Source: Chloromonas sp. AAM2 (taxonomy: Eukaryota > Chlorophyta > Chlorophyceae > Chlamydomonadales > Chlamydomonadaceae). From it: a DNA stretch of 64,000 nt. The stretch is from the NCBI GenBank assembly GCA_004335635.1, contig QAXH01006562.1, positions 150,022 through 214,021 of the forward strand, written 5' to 3'. The notes under the pieces are model-generated. The model was not told the DNA's origin. It worked only from the letters and a program-made list of their open reading frames with translations, and did no database searches. A program made the translations under genes and the position numbers. Below are positions 35,765 to 48,000 of this stretch, piece by piece (positions within the stretch are counted from its first letter, which is position 1; every line of letters begins with the position of its first letter).

Positions 35765-36037
35765 ATGTATGATGTCAAAAAAAAGATGTTTGCCAGTTCT
35801 GGGACAATTTGACAGGTTCCTGTTGGGAGTGTTCGTGTGGCCTGTTGTATTGACTGATGGGAACTCTTGTGTGAGGAGTACTCGTTCACAAACACAACTA
35901 CTTCTGTGACATGCCCAGGCACACACACGCACACATACACATGTTTACTGACACACAATGGTTCCTGGTGGTAACACAGACCTATTCACAAAAATTGTCC
36001 CAGAACTGGCAAACTTCTGTTTTGTGACATCATACAT
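35765..36037. mobile_element. MITE-like element, most complete copy
   Basis: This copy gives the clearest borders. The outermost bases are ATGTATGATGTCA at 35765-35777 and its inverted complement TGACATCATACAT at 36025-36037. Inside these lie an A run with GATGTTTGCC and CTGGGACAATT on the left and AATTGTCCCAGAACTGGCAA on the right. The element is 273 bp with no coding. A short target duplication next to the ends could not be assigned with confidence. Confidence 0.72.
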
Positions 36038-37201
36038 AATACCACCACGCTCATGGTAAAGGAAGGAAGCATCCTCTCTTCCTTACACCGCCTGTTCTGT
36101 CTGATGCATGACTGAGCAAACTGCTCATGCCAGCCAAACATACAGCATCCTGGCACGTGGCAAGTTGAGCCTCACAGCCTGCACTGCATGCCGCTCTGCA
36201 AGGGCGCCACACGCGCACAACCAAGCACCTTCTCGCCATGCATGCTCATCAGCAGCATGGGCGCCCCAAGCATCACAAAAACCTTCAGCTGATGCTGCAT
36301 GGTGTTCTGGGCGTGAAATACTACGCCAGTTGCCACCTCCAATCGTCATAAGTATCATGTTGGATGCACCACCAATTTGTCTGGTCGCTCTACTACTTGC
36401 TAAGTGCCCGTAGGACGCCTTAACGCACCAGGCTGTACCGCTGCTACCAGTGCGTGCATGTGCCTAATGGAGCGCTTGTCAGGCAATTCAATGACCACAT
36501 CAGCATTGCCCAAGACACCGGTATGCAATTCATGCATTACCAGTTTGGCTATGGGCAACCAGTAGCTACAACTCTCATGGCCTTGCCACCTCTCAAGTCC
36601 AGCAAGTCATACCCCTGAGAACAGTCTGCTACTGAAGTATGGTCATTGCAGGAAGCAGTGCGCTCAAGCTGAGTCAATGTGTGTGAGCGCCGTTGCGAGC
36701 ATTGCATGCGCTACTAGAGTCTCTGGCATAGCAAAGGTACAGAGACAAGAACCAACCCTGATAGCGTTCTGCGTGTGTCTGCCCGCCACAAGCAGTCTTT
36801 CGTCGACGCCTCAGTTTGACTCGAGTCTTGCTCTTGTCCTCTCTTGTATATGTATGTTCGACTCTGCCTTAAGACCTGGGCCAGCTTCTGCATAGCTTCC
36901 ACTGGGGAGCTTCCACATCTTTTTTTTCCAATGGCTTTAAAGCAGTGTGCATGCAAAGCAGACACGTAACATAATCATGATTAGTCCCATTGCAAGTTAC
37001 TAGCAGCACTAACAAGTACACAAGCCATCCTTTGGCATTAAGGGCTTGAAGAGCTGCTTTTCCAAGCAATGCTGAGCCCTTGCCGGCCATGCTGCTGAGC
37101 AGACAGGTGCACTCTGGTGATGGCGCACTGCTTGGTAGTTTGCTTGGTACTTTGTAACCTGGAAGCTTGTACATGACTTGGGTGGCAGTGTCTCAACCAG
37201 T

Positions 37202-37925
37202 TCACTTCTTTTTCTTCTTGGTTGTCGCTTCAGCCTCCTCCGACTTCTTTTTCTGGCGCTTGTTCAGCTTGCGAAGCATCACACTGCAGCAGACCAGGCA
37301 GCATGGCATGACACTTGAACGCATGGCATACTTGAAGCGTGCACGCTGATAGGATTTGTTGTGTCACCTAAGCATCACTGGCATCACCTAATTCAGCCAA
37401 GCAGCACTCGACTCTTCCCAAGATCGACCATGTGTAAAGGAATTGCCTAATAGTCCAGGGAATGTTGGCAAGCCCAGCAGCAGGACTACAGTGCCTTTAT
37501 TGACCATGTTCCAAATGCATCACTCACTATTCTCGCTCCTCGTTGTGGGAGCCTGGCATACGTGGAGGCATAAAGTACCATGACGCTAACTGCGCTCCTT
37601 GGAGTGGCCGAGCTAGCACACGCCTGCCAGTCCGTTCGTCAGGCTTGATGGGCTCGCCAAAAATCCTGGCACGTATCTGCTTGTAGTCTGGTTGTTGCCG
37701 CTGCCCTGCCTCTGAAAGGCTATCTGTTGGGTTGGTTGGCAGGGTGGTGCTGAGCTGCCTGTGTGCATGGTGGGCTGAGGACGGTGCTAAAAGGGCTGGC
37801 TGCCATCCAAAGGCAAGGTTTTGAAGAAGAGCGCAGGCTGCAGTGCCAGGTGCAGAGGCAGACACAGATTGCTGCCAGGCCCCCTGCACCGCATGACTGA
37901 TCCCCGCCGATCTGATCAAGACCAT
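37202..37925 (-). CDS. Mitochondrial small-subunit ribosomal protein mS33
   Basis: Two exons at 37528-37925 and 37202-37283 join in phase 2 and give 159 residues. Residues 1 to about 85 are Ala/Ser/Arg-rich with few acids and no domain, as expected of a mitochondrial presequence. The mature part has YKQIRARIFGEPIKP and TGRRVLARPLQGAQLASWY, matching the RARIFG and LxGxxxAxWY pattern of mS33 (MRPS33) in plants and animals. It ends in a basic tail (MLRKLNKRQKKK and a closing Lys run) as in the family. The protein is part of the head of the mitochondrial 28S-type small subunit. The start is the first ATG in the exon (37925); the open frame continues upstream without another ATG. The gene is divergent from the PHAGK-repeat gene. 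Confidence 0.85.
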
Positions 37926-38543
37926 GGCACTTGCAGATATTGCTAGGGAGCGTCGGGCGTGTGCAAGGTTTGCAACCTGATCATCGCCAGCTCTACCTGG
38001 CCGGAGAGAAACCGCCAACCAACTTCTGCTTGCTCCTGCGACCCACTTGATGATTCAGGCATGCTCCTTTTCCATTTTAAATTGAATACAATCGTCGATT
38101 GCTGTTCCCATCGCACTCGCAGTTTTGTACGGGTGTCGGTTGTGAGCGTACTTGGTTGAAGGTGTGGTTTGAGGTTTCGCACGAACAAGGGACAAGGTCA
38201 CGACCCGATCCATTCAGTGGGTATCATTTCCTCTCCTATCCATACGCATACTTGCATCACCCCGCGGCGTACAGAACTTTCCTTCATCGCACTTGACGGC
38301 AAGCTTTTTGAGGATCATCACAACAGCAGGCTCAAGGTGGTTCATCGCCCTGCATATGCAGTCCAGTTCGTATTTCAAAGAAACGCATGCAAGTGCCGTA
38401 CACTGGAACCACAAGAGCATAGACAAGAAAGATAGAATACATCCGTGGTAAAGCATGCATGTGATGACAGTGCCCATAAATTTAGAGCTCTAGTTGAATA
38501 CCCCAGGGTCGTCAGAGCGTGCTTGACTGCACTGCAGGCTACC
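37926..38543. promoter_or_regulatory. Shared upstream region of mS33 and the PHAGK-repeat gene
   Basis: This 618-bp region separates two divergent start codons. It contains no supported exon and no recognised motif. The call as a promoter region is from position only. Confidence 0.3.
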
Positions 38544-41500
38544 ATGGGGGACAGAACCATGACAAAGCTGTATGGTGGCTATCCATACCCGTACGAAAGC
38601 ACGGTGCGTTCCGCCAACGAGCACCAGTTGTCACAACCCTCAAACTTGACGTACTGGCTCTGGGTGTGGTACAGCCACTCAGGCAGGCTGGTTCGCCCAC
38701 GCATCTCTTCAACCAGGATCTGAAAATAGGTCCTGGAGGCCAAATGACTGACTTGATTCACACATTGATTACAGGAGCACTTGAATGGCTACCACTTGGC
38801 TCCTCGTGGTGGGCCAGACAATGTTGACCTCATCATGCAGGGCTGGCAGGGCCGTGAGCCTGCACACGCATTTGGAAGCCGCACTCAGGCCAGCGGCCCA
38901 CACAGCACCTACCAACCCAGCTTCCATGGGGCCCAGCAGCAGCCCTACCGACAGCTACCGCCAGAAGCCAACATGCCGTCAGCAGGCGCACCAACAAATC
39001 CCAACTATGGAGTTTATTCGTACGGGGATGGGCCACCCAGCGCTCGCCAGCAGCCACCGGTTCATGAATATAATCCCATGCCTGCTTTCTCTGGGGGCCC
39101 AGTCAGCGCCCGGGACCGAGCACAGACCACTGAATACACACCCACAGCTGCACCTATGGCAAGTGTACGCGGCCTGTCTGCATCATCAGGGTCCGGGCAG
39201 CAGAGCCCTGTGGCGGCTGGCGGCTACCGACAGGTGATGCCTGGGGAGCTTCCCCGCTCGGGCCGAGGCATGTTCCAAGACTCGGGCATGCACGACCATG
39301 TGCGGGACGGCCTCAAGGGGGTGCCAGCTGCACCGACACCGGTTGTGGGGCGGGGCCCGGGCTCCGTCTCCGCTGTCGCACACAACCAGGACTCCCTGTC
39401 ACACTTCATGGGAGGCATGGCCGGGGCTGGCGCACCAAGGAACCGTGAGGTGTGTGGGGCTTGTGCAGGGAGCACTGTGATGCTGAGGTGCATGCTGCAA
39501 TCGTTAAGAAATCTGTGTGTTAATGAAAAGGCGGCAGGCAACAGTGTGCTGCGTGAGTCAGATGTCCTATGTCAGGTCTTGGTTACACCCAGTGCAGGTG
39601 TCCAGCAGGCTTGCACATCTGGACCAATCGTGAAACGCGTACACGTCCCATGCCATGCCTCTGTCATGTCCAGTCAAGGGTGTGAGCAAGTGGCGACATC
39701 CACACTGTTCGAGTATGCCCTTATGCCCTCATCGCACTGAAGATAGGCTGGCCATTGTACATCTGCAAGGCCCACTTCACATGCCGTCATGCTGGCTCAT
39801 CCACCGCGCGCAGAACGCCTTTGATGACTACTACGGCCGGGCCCATGCGGGCAAGGCTACTGTATCACATCTCAGCCCAATGGCCAACGGCCTACAGGTG
39901 TGCAGCGGGGTGATGCCTGAACAGCTTGTCTGCCCGTGGCACTGGGCTGGTACAGTCTTACTAACAACATCGCTGGCATTGTCACGCTAGCAGCAAACAC
40001 ACAACAGTCACCCATCCTTCACTTCTAATCCCTGTAGCCTGATGTTTGGTTGTTTGTGGATGACCAGTTGTGTCCCTAGGCCCGTGTTGCCTCCTTCGTC
40101 AGACCTGGGCGATTCGCACTTGCACTTGTATGGTGTTGTGATGCCAATAATTCATGGGCCGACCTGCACTCGGCACAAAACAAAGTGAGGACAGTACCTC
40201 ACATGAGGGGAGGGACTCCAGCCCGTCCAACCTGCAAGTAAAGGGGATTGCAGTACCTCACATGCCTCGTACATTCATCAAGCACGCTGTGTCCGGATGT
40301 TATGTGTGTGGTCCGTGTGCAGGGGCCCACAGAGCCCCTGGACGCCATGCCGCACCACAACTCCAACAGGGCCGGGCACAAGAGCGGCCTGGAAAGCAAC
40401 CCTGACGGCGGGTACATCCCCCGTGAGGGCCAGCAGACGAAGGTGTTCAGCGGTCTGCGTGTGTTCTCCGGACAGCCCCAGGCACAGGACCACCTGCAGG
40501 TAGGCACTGTGAATGCAACAACGTCCTGCTGCCTGGTGTTCCCAGCCACAATGTTTCTTTATCACCTGCCTCTCATCCTCTTTCCCCATGTGATGCCTCT
40601 CCTCTGGTGGGACGACTAGGTGTGGGTGCTTGTGTGGTGAGCCCTACGTTGGGTGTGCTGCTGTGTAGATGAGCCCCACAGGCCTAACAGCTGACGTTCG
40701 TGCGAGTCACGGCGGCCAGCGGATGACGATGATGGCAGCGGCCAAACAGACCAATGTTGGAATGTCAGACATGGTGCGTGCCTGAGCACCATCCTCACAA
40801 AGCACAGTCAGACCGGGTCGTATCTGGACCTTGCTGAGGTATGACAAATGCCTGTCACACATGCTGGTCTCTTTGCCTGCTTCTAAGATATTGACGCCAG
40901 TTGTGGGAACAGAGGCCCGGACTTGGTTGTAACGTCGCATGCACACAGCCGGTACTTGCGACAGAGGGCCCGCCTTGGTTACATGCATTCAATACATAGC
41001 TGCAGTGAGCATGATTGTATCTTGACTGGCTGGGTGCAGGGTTTGTCTCACCAGGGCCGCGAGTCCGGCTACCCTGCAGTCCACCATGGGCCGCATGCAG
41101 CCAAGCACACGCACTCTGTCCTGTCCCACATGGAAGGAGGCATCATAGAGGTGCGCAGCCTCGACCGGGCCAGCACATCAAGTCTATCAAGGATGTGTGC
41201 TCGTCATAGACACACAACACCTGGAGCCCTGCCTGGTTGACGCATGAGGGGTTGTGCATGACCAGACAGTCCTGACAGGTTGAATCGTTTACAAGGAGGG
41301 AGTGCAGACCATGAAGCACGTCCAACGCAAACATCAGCTATTCGAGCAAATTGCAAAAATTTCTCCCAGTAAAGTCATGATTCACTTTTTGGCAGCCAGT
41401 CTGATGCCCTGCTCAGCATAGCAGTCGTGTTGTGCCCAGCTTGTGAAGTTGAAGCCACTCGTTTTGTTAGCTCTGATGGGTCTGATGCCCTGCTCACAGT

Positions 41501-42492
41501 TGGTTCCCTGCTGCCTGATGCCCCAGGGAGGGATAGAGCCCATGCGGCGCAACCCACATGCTGGCAAGAACGGCGCCTCCCAACTGACTACTGGGGTGGG
41601 CGGGCTGACGGGCGCGCCCTCAAACCGCAACTACATCAACCCACATGCGGGCAAGGGCCAGGCGTCATGCCTTACCTACAGCTCAGGCACTATGACCATT
41701 GTGCCACAGGTGGTGAGTCAGGCAGGCACTGCATGGCAGCACATGGCTAGTAACGGACAACAAGCTCCCAATCACCCTTGATGGACAGGATTGTATGCAG
41801 GGAGAGTTAGTCCACTAACTTGATGAATCCGCGTCATGTAAGGGAGAACGTGCACTGCAACCCTTTTTAATGACAACAGCGAGGACTTACCAGGAGTTGC
41901 CGGGTGTTAACCTGAGGCTATGTGCTGTCTTAAACAAGTGCATTTTGTTCGTGTCCAGGGTGGTCCTGAGCTGCGCAAGCCTGCACCCGGCACTGGCCAG
42001 TGGAGCACCACTTACGACAACAACTTCCAGCAAGCGGACACCTACTCCACTGTGCAGGTGGGTGGAGCATTCAGAGTGCGTGCGGCCAGCATGCCGCCAG
42101 TTCAGACGCACTCGCTTTGGTGACAGCTTGCAGTTGTGCTGTTCATGTGCACACAGCTGTGAATGCAAGCCTCGGCAAGACACAAAAGAAATAATTTGTA
42201 TTCCATGTGAAATATGAGCACCCGCAGGAATACTAGCAGAGGTCTGCACGTGAGGGGTATGCAGGCCATGCCATTCATTCGAGCATCTTTTTCCCCCCCA
42301 AAGATCAGATGCTTTTGGCGTCCGTAATTCGTTATTGAATGTTAGCATCACAAGAAAGGCCCGCACTGCTCGCACAAGTGTCGTTTTTGGTCCACAAGTT
42401 CCTGTCCGCATGATGTGCTGGTGTTTGCTGTGCAGGCAAGCAACCACTACGCGCATGCTCACCATACCGACGGCCATCCCCAGCGGTTCTGA
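38544..42492 (+). CDS. Modular Gly/Pro/His-rich protein with PHAGK-like repeats
   Basis: Nine exons at 38544-38603, 38775-39449, 39814-39897, 40323-40499, 40669-40773, 41040-41150, 41527-41712, 41959-42057 and 42436-42492 total 1554 nt, giving 517 residues. Every internal exon boundary is in phase 0, so each exon could be skipped without a frameshift. The protein starts MGDRTMTKLYGGYPYPYE and has no catalytic domain, signal peptide or membrane segment. Short related motifs recur at exon centres: YYGRAHAGKA, HHGPHAAKHTH, RRNPHAGKNGA and NYINPHAGKGQA. Aromatic and Gly-rich motifs (NPNYGVYSYGDG, STTYDNNFQQADTYS) lie between. Such short repeated linear motifs occur in filamentous or microtubule-lumen proteins, but I do not recognise the family. 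It is divergent from mS33. Small exons rest on splice sites and phase. Confidence 0.62.
41291..41374. repeat. Dispersed repeat B, copy 2
   Basis: This copy lies in the intron between exons 6 and 7 of the PHAGK-repeat gene. It matches 35233-35317 from ACAAGGAGGGAGTGCA to the shared TTTCTCCCAGTAAAG end. Confidence 0.75.
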
Positions 42493-43173
42493 TGCGCCTC
42501 AAACGCTTCAAGCCGGGCCTCTGTCAGCCTCTGCCAGCACACGTCCTCCAGTGACTGACACCCAATGCACAGTTCATCTATCACTGGGAGTATCATGCAC
42601 AGTGTGACTGTGCTGTCGTCATTCTACATCACCATACGTATGCTGACGACTTGCCACAACACATCAATGCTGGCCGACAAGGCGTGTTACGTTCAATGCC
42701 CATGGCAAGACGGGACCTCCTCAACTTGTGCGATAAGTGCCACTGGAATAGCAGCTCATATCGTGTGCTAAAAGATGTAACGAGGTGCAGAACCTAGGTT
42801 TAAACATCACAGCACACAAGCTTTGCAGAAGTTCTGGGGTTGACCCAGTCTCTTTTGGCGCTGTGTCTTGCACTTTTGTCGTTTGGTTTGGGGTTCAGCT
42901 TTGGGGTCAGTTTTGGGTCAGTTCGGGGATCAGCTTTAGGGAGCAGACGTGGGACAGCTTGTGCACGAGCGCATGAACGTGTCTGGCCAAAGCTGCATGT
43001 TGACTCATCAGGGCCTGCCTGTAGCATGTTGTCTCATCTGGGCCTGCCACGTGCGCATGCAGCTCTAATCGTGGACTCGCGCATGCTCATGGCTACAAAT
43101 CTGCTTGCATTGATGCAGCAATGCATTGGCGGGAGCAACAATCCTTGCCAGTGGCAACTACCCTCATCCAACC

Positions 43174-43270
43174 CAAAAAAAAAGAAGTTTGCCAGTTCTG
43201 GGACAATTTGATAGGTTCATATGGTGACTGTTCGATGTATTGCCTGATTTGACTATTTTGCATGTCCACA
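43174..43270. mobile_element. MITE-like element, left end, nested in the foldback loop
   Basis: An A run with GAAGTTTGCC then AGTTCTGGGACAATTTGAT begins here, just inside the left foldback arm. The following sequence resembles the interior of the 35765 copy (GGTTC...TGTTCG...TGTATTG). The right end is missing. Confidence 0.55.
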
Positions 43271-43422
43271 TCCCAGAAAGCACAGCCTGGCCCCGTGCAT
43301 GTGCCCAAGCTGGCTGCATGGGCTCATAGAGGCGGTGTGTTGGCTGCAGACCAGGCGGGGTTCAAGATTGGCAGGGAGGGGAGGCTCCAGTTGTATCACC
43401 ATTCTGCATGGTCTCGTTTTTA

Positions 43423-43526
43423 GCATGGCAAGACACAACTGTCCTTCTGGAGATATCGTTCCGAGTGGTATTCAGCCCACTTTACATTGGCTTTATGATC
43501 GTCTTCGGTACATCAGCCCGTGTAAA
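43423..43526. repeat. Dispersed repeat D, copy 1
   Basis: The stretch GCATGGCAAGACACAACTGT to ACATCAGCCCGTGTAAAG is closely similar to 54364-54467 in the same orientation. Confidence 0.75.
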
Positions 43527-44389
43527 GAACACATGGTGACTAGCTCCCGCCCCAAGCCCTGGCAGCAGCTGCACCCTGAGCCCCACGTCAGAGAGGGGGC
43601 GTTACACTGTTGCTGATACTCACAAGTCTCCAGCACGTCCAACCTACAAATGAAGGGGATTGCGACACACCTGGATAGTAATGATGGTGGTCACCCCTGA
43701 TGAATCACTTCTATCACAACATGGTGTCATCCGACACCTCCTGGCCTTGTCCCGTGTCACGAAACCAAATCCTCATTGCTGAAGCAGGCCCTGAGGGCTG
43801 TGCACATAGGAGGCATGACAGCTGATAATCATGAAAACGGCCATGGTGGCAAAACGTACACATTCAGGCCGGCACAAAAGGCCAGCACCAGTTATCAATC
43901 AGTCAGTTGTTGCAGGCTCAGGGGCATTCCACATCACGGACGACAGGGAACCAGGTATTACAAGGCGCAGGAAACCGCTAGGGCATAAGGGTCCTGCAAC
44001 TTCAACAACAGCTGGCCATACAACACGTGTTTGCACCTGGCGTTATGAACGTAGGCACAGGCAAATCATGCCAGTGGTGTAGAGTCTTCGGGATCTGGGC
44101 GTGCTCAATTGTGATGACGTTTCTGGCCATGGATCCACGGCTGCTGGACTGAGGTTTGATACTGGCAAGGATAGTTGCTCCGGCAATGCATTGCTGCCCC
44201 AGGATGCAATGCAAGCAAGTTTGCAGCCATGAGCGTGCGCTGCATGCGCACGGGGTGTGCTACAGGCAGCATCCGTAGCTGACCTCCAGGCTGACCCCAG
44301 AACTGATCCAAACTGACCCGCATCATGCAATAAAACGCACACAAAACACAGACAAAAGCGCCACACATAGCGCCACAAAGGGCTGGGAC

Positions 44390-45031
44390 CTCAGAACCTT
44401 TCAATGGCACTGGTCGATCTCTTGGCATTATCAGGCACCAGTACGTCAACGGTCACCATTAAAGTACACCGAAACGGATGTCGGTTCTGCGCCGGACAAT
44501 TGACCTGATTTCTCTTGTGTGCATCGCAACGGCGCGATACAGATGAGCCGCTTTAAAAATTGTCATCCGTGTTGTAGACGCTAGTGACATGGATCATTTC
44601 TAGTTTTTTACGCCAGTGAAGTGTTGTGTCCCGACTTCTCTTCAAAGCAAAAAGCACACGCAAGCCTCGCTACCACGCCATTCGCGCAAAGCAACCAGCT
44701 TCACGTACACCAGCAACCGCAGCAGATGCGCCTCTCTCAAAATCAGGTACGGGGCCGTCGTAATGTAGAGTTCCGGTGAGAAATGTTTGACATTGCCAAT
44801 GACTACGGCGGCAGGCATCACTTTACAGCGCAAAGTTATTGTTGGTGTGCCTGCCTCGTTATCTCCACTTCTAGACTGGCAGTAGCAGCACTTGGCAGTA
44901 GCAGCACTGAATGCATCCCAATAACTTCTGCTTGTGCCTTTGTTCTGCCTTACAGGATCAGCAGCAGCAGTCCAACAGTATGGCATCCTTCTGATTAGGC
45001 TCTGAGGTCCACAGCGTTGTCAGTTCTAATC
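44390..45031. other. Upstream region of the Ser/Pro-rich gene, no gene seen
   Basis: The sequence between the foldback right arm and the next start codon has no supported exon. It may contain the 5' UTR and promoter of the gene that begins at 45032. Confidence 0.4.
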
Positions 45032-48000
45032 ATGACATCACAAAGGGATGCAGGACCTCCCTTCACCAAAGCCTTTGATCCTGGCAGCCCAGCGGCTCTG
45101 CTGGAGCTTCACGGTATAGCTAAGGACGGAGGAATGCTTCAGCATTCCGAGCAGAGCAGCCCTCTCCATACACATCCAGGGGAACTGGTACGGTGCATAT
45201 TTGACAATTTGCAGGTCATTTGTAAGGCCCGCTAATTAATACACAGTGCTAAGCCATCCCTTCCATGCTAAGTCAAACCTCCCAGATCTTTGACCAGAGC
45301 ACACAGCAACCGGCCTCCGCATCGCCTGCACAGAGCCTTTGAATGTCAAGTGCACCTAACCTGACTGGAAACTCTGTTTTGGCTGAGGCCCATTCATGAC
45401 GTGGTATGCATGGAGGAAGCTGGGGCCCATACAAGGCCTATTCCATCATCGCTGCATGCTGCATCGCCTGCCCTGCTGATAACCTTGTACGACATCATGC
45501 CACTGGCCCCTTTGGCATGGCCTGTCCGCAGGCATTTGTGCACGGGGTTGAGAGCGCCACTGATAGTGACGAGGATGGCTGGGACGCATGGGCATTCAAC
45601 GACCTCCATACCCGCCCACACGCTCACAACACCTACTCCTTCTCCATGCAACCCACCGCCTCCAGCTCCACCTCCACGTCCAATGCCTGCTCCCCCTGGG
45701 CATCCATGGGTGACAGCAATTCATGGACTGCAGTACAGCAACATGTCTCTGCAGCCCACGCAGAGGCTGCGGAAACTGCTGGTTATCCCCAAGCATGCCG
45801 ATCAGCAATGCCTACTTCACAGCAGCCGCTCACACATCGCCACACCTGCCCACACTGGGATAACTCGCCTCTTGCCGCTCAGCCGACCCGCACGCACTCC
45901 TACCAGGCCCTCGGCCCCCGCCACTCGCTCACATCCGTCACCTCCAGCTCCCTCGTGCACCACAGCAGCGGTGCCGCGTCCACCCTGCCGCCCACTCCCA
46001 CCTCCGTTGACAGCCATGTGAACAGCCTGGGTGGCGTGGCTGCCGCTCACATCAAGGAGGCACTGAGGCATCTGCCCACTCTCACTCCAGTCCAACATAG
46101 CCTCATCACGCAGTTGCTGGGAGACCTGCAGGCACACATGCAGACAGGCGTGGGCTCCGCTGCAGGAACTGCACCCCAGACAGCCCAACGCCCACAAACC
46201 GCCCCAGATCGCTTCCATCAAGCACCACCGGGCGCCTACACCCCCAGCAGCGTCCATCAGGCACTGCCAGGCCCTTACCACGGCCTCCGCATCATCACTC
46301 CAGCAGCAAACCTAGGCCAATCACACAGCTGGGAGCGTGCAAGCTTTGAATCCCCCGTCGCAGCCATGCACTCGGCGAGGAATCTGGACAGCCCTGAGGC
46401 AGTTAGTCCGCAGGCAGGGCGCGCAACCCCCCGCAGCCCAGGCCCCGAGTACTCTCCACGCAAGCTCACCAGCAGTGTGTCCCGCCGCTCCCCAGGGCCC
46501 CTGTTGCACCCGCCCGGCAGCCCGCAGGGCACCCGCACGCGCCCCTCCTCGCCGGGGCCCCAGTTCTCGCCCTTCAAGTCACTGCGCACCGTGCGCCGCG
46601 TGTGGAGCCCTGGCGCACAGCAGCCCGACAGTGCACGCAGCGCTTGTGTGCGCAGCAGCTCTGTCTTTGCATCCTTTGAGTCTGACGAGGGCCTCGGCAT
46701 AGCCCGCAGTGCACACAGTACATGTGGCCCCTCTCTACGAGTCAGCCTTAGCCGCCTGGCACCATCCAGCCCAGGGCCAGAGTACTCTCCCATGAAAACC
46801 GCCCGCAGTGTCCGGCGCGTGCACGGCCCGTCTAGTCCCGGGCCCAACCGCTCACCGTTCAAACAGGACAGCATGAGCAGCACACGCAGGTCACAGCAAG
46901 CAGCGTCCAGCCCAGGCGCTCAAAGCACAGCTAGCCCAGGTGCTCCTGTATTCTCGCCCTCTAAGGGAGTGCGCGCTTCAGCAGAAGAGGCTGGCTATCG
47001 CAGCACGCCTGATACGCTCTTGCCCGCACAACAGCCTGGGCGCAGCCTGAGCCGCTTTGGCCACGCCAGCACTTCCCAGGAAATGAGGCCCAAGGAGCTA
47101 ACGTTTGGGGGGCTGGCTGGCGGCGTGCAAATGGACCAGCTGGCTCTGCTCAGGGCAGAGTTTTCAAAAATGTACCAGGTGAGGCGCCAAGCGATTGCTC
47201 ATGTTATTGTGTTCAACGACCGGCCCGCAGGCACTGGTTGAGCGGAAGCACTAATTCAAGCTCAAATCCTTCATCAAATGTCAAATTTGGGTAGCAGTAG
47301 CGTGCTGCACGTAGTTGACTCGTAAGCCAGGTTTTCTTCAGGCGCTCTGTAAAAAAACAAAAACGTTGCCCATCAGCGGATGCCTTGCCCAGACATTGTT
47401 GCTGTACTCTGTCTGGCGTTGCACTGCAGACCTCAGCAGACACTGTTGCTGTACTCTGTCTGGCGTTGCACTGCAGACCTCAGCAGACGAGCCTGGCCTG
47501 CAAGCCAAGGCTGGCAGCCCTGCGCCAAGTACCTTCCTGCATCACCTGTACGGCAGCCCCAGCCCGGGCCCTGCTCCCCGCTCGCCCACCTCCTGGTCTC
47601 CAGGGCCCGCCTCCACACGCACACTCCTAGCCGCCTTTGACCACGCAGCCGCCACCGAGCAGCTGACTCATGACCACTGGAGCCCCTTGGGCAACAGGGG
47701 GCCTGATAGCCCCCCCGTCATGTCCACATCCCCAGCGCCCACCGTCATGTACCCAACTGGTCACAGCCCACGCTGTGGCTATGGTAGTAATCATGGCAGC
47801 GGGAATGACAGTGATGGCAGCGATGGTGCAAGTGCCACCGGGACGCGCACACCGGAGCTGCTGAGCCCGCCTCGTTCCCCGACCATCTCATCCCCGTCGC
47901 ACCCCTATGGCCGTGCCCTGCTAGATGCAAACAGTGACCCGGTACCACACACGCAGCAGGAGTTCAGGCTACCAGAAGCAGAGCACACAGCTGGGGATTT

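Larger units (their letters stand above)
33994..37201. other. Intergenic region rich in repeats
   Basis: No exon chain is supported. The region holds two complete MITE-like copies (34191-34449 and 35765-36037) and one copy of the dispersed repeat shared with 41291-41374. Open frames on both strands are short and lack shared splice phases. Confidence 0.5.
42844..44389. mobile_element. Foldback-like element with long imperfect inverted arms
   Basis: The left arm (42844-43165) and the right arm (44158-44389) are inverted copies of one another. The left reads in order CTTTTGGCGCTGTGTC, a GGGGTCAG-rich stretch, GCGCATGCTCATGGCT, GCAGCAATGCATTG and CAACAATCCTTGCCAGT. The right arm shows the inverse: ACTGGCAAGGATAGTTGC, CAATGCATTGCTG, AGCCATGAGCGTGCGC, TGACCCCAGAACTGATCC and GCGCCACAAAGGG. 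The left arm has an extra duplicated GCCTG-type segment. The loop of about 1 kb holds a MITE end and one copy of repeat D. No transposase frame is seen, so it is non-autonomous or decayed. Confidence 0.65.

Noticed and set aside
45401..46021. Plus-strand second frame and minus-strand frames over the Ser/Pro-rich exon
   Set aside because: They arise from the GC-rich, repetitive codons of the real frame and do not share its splice phases.
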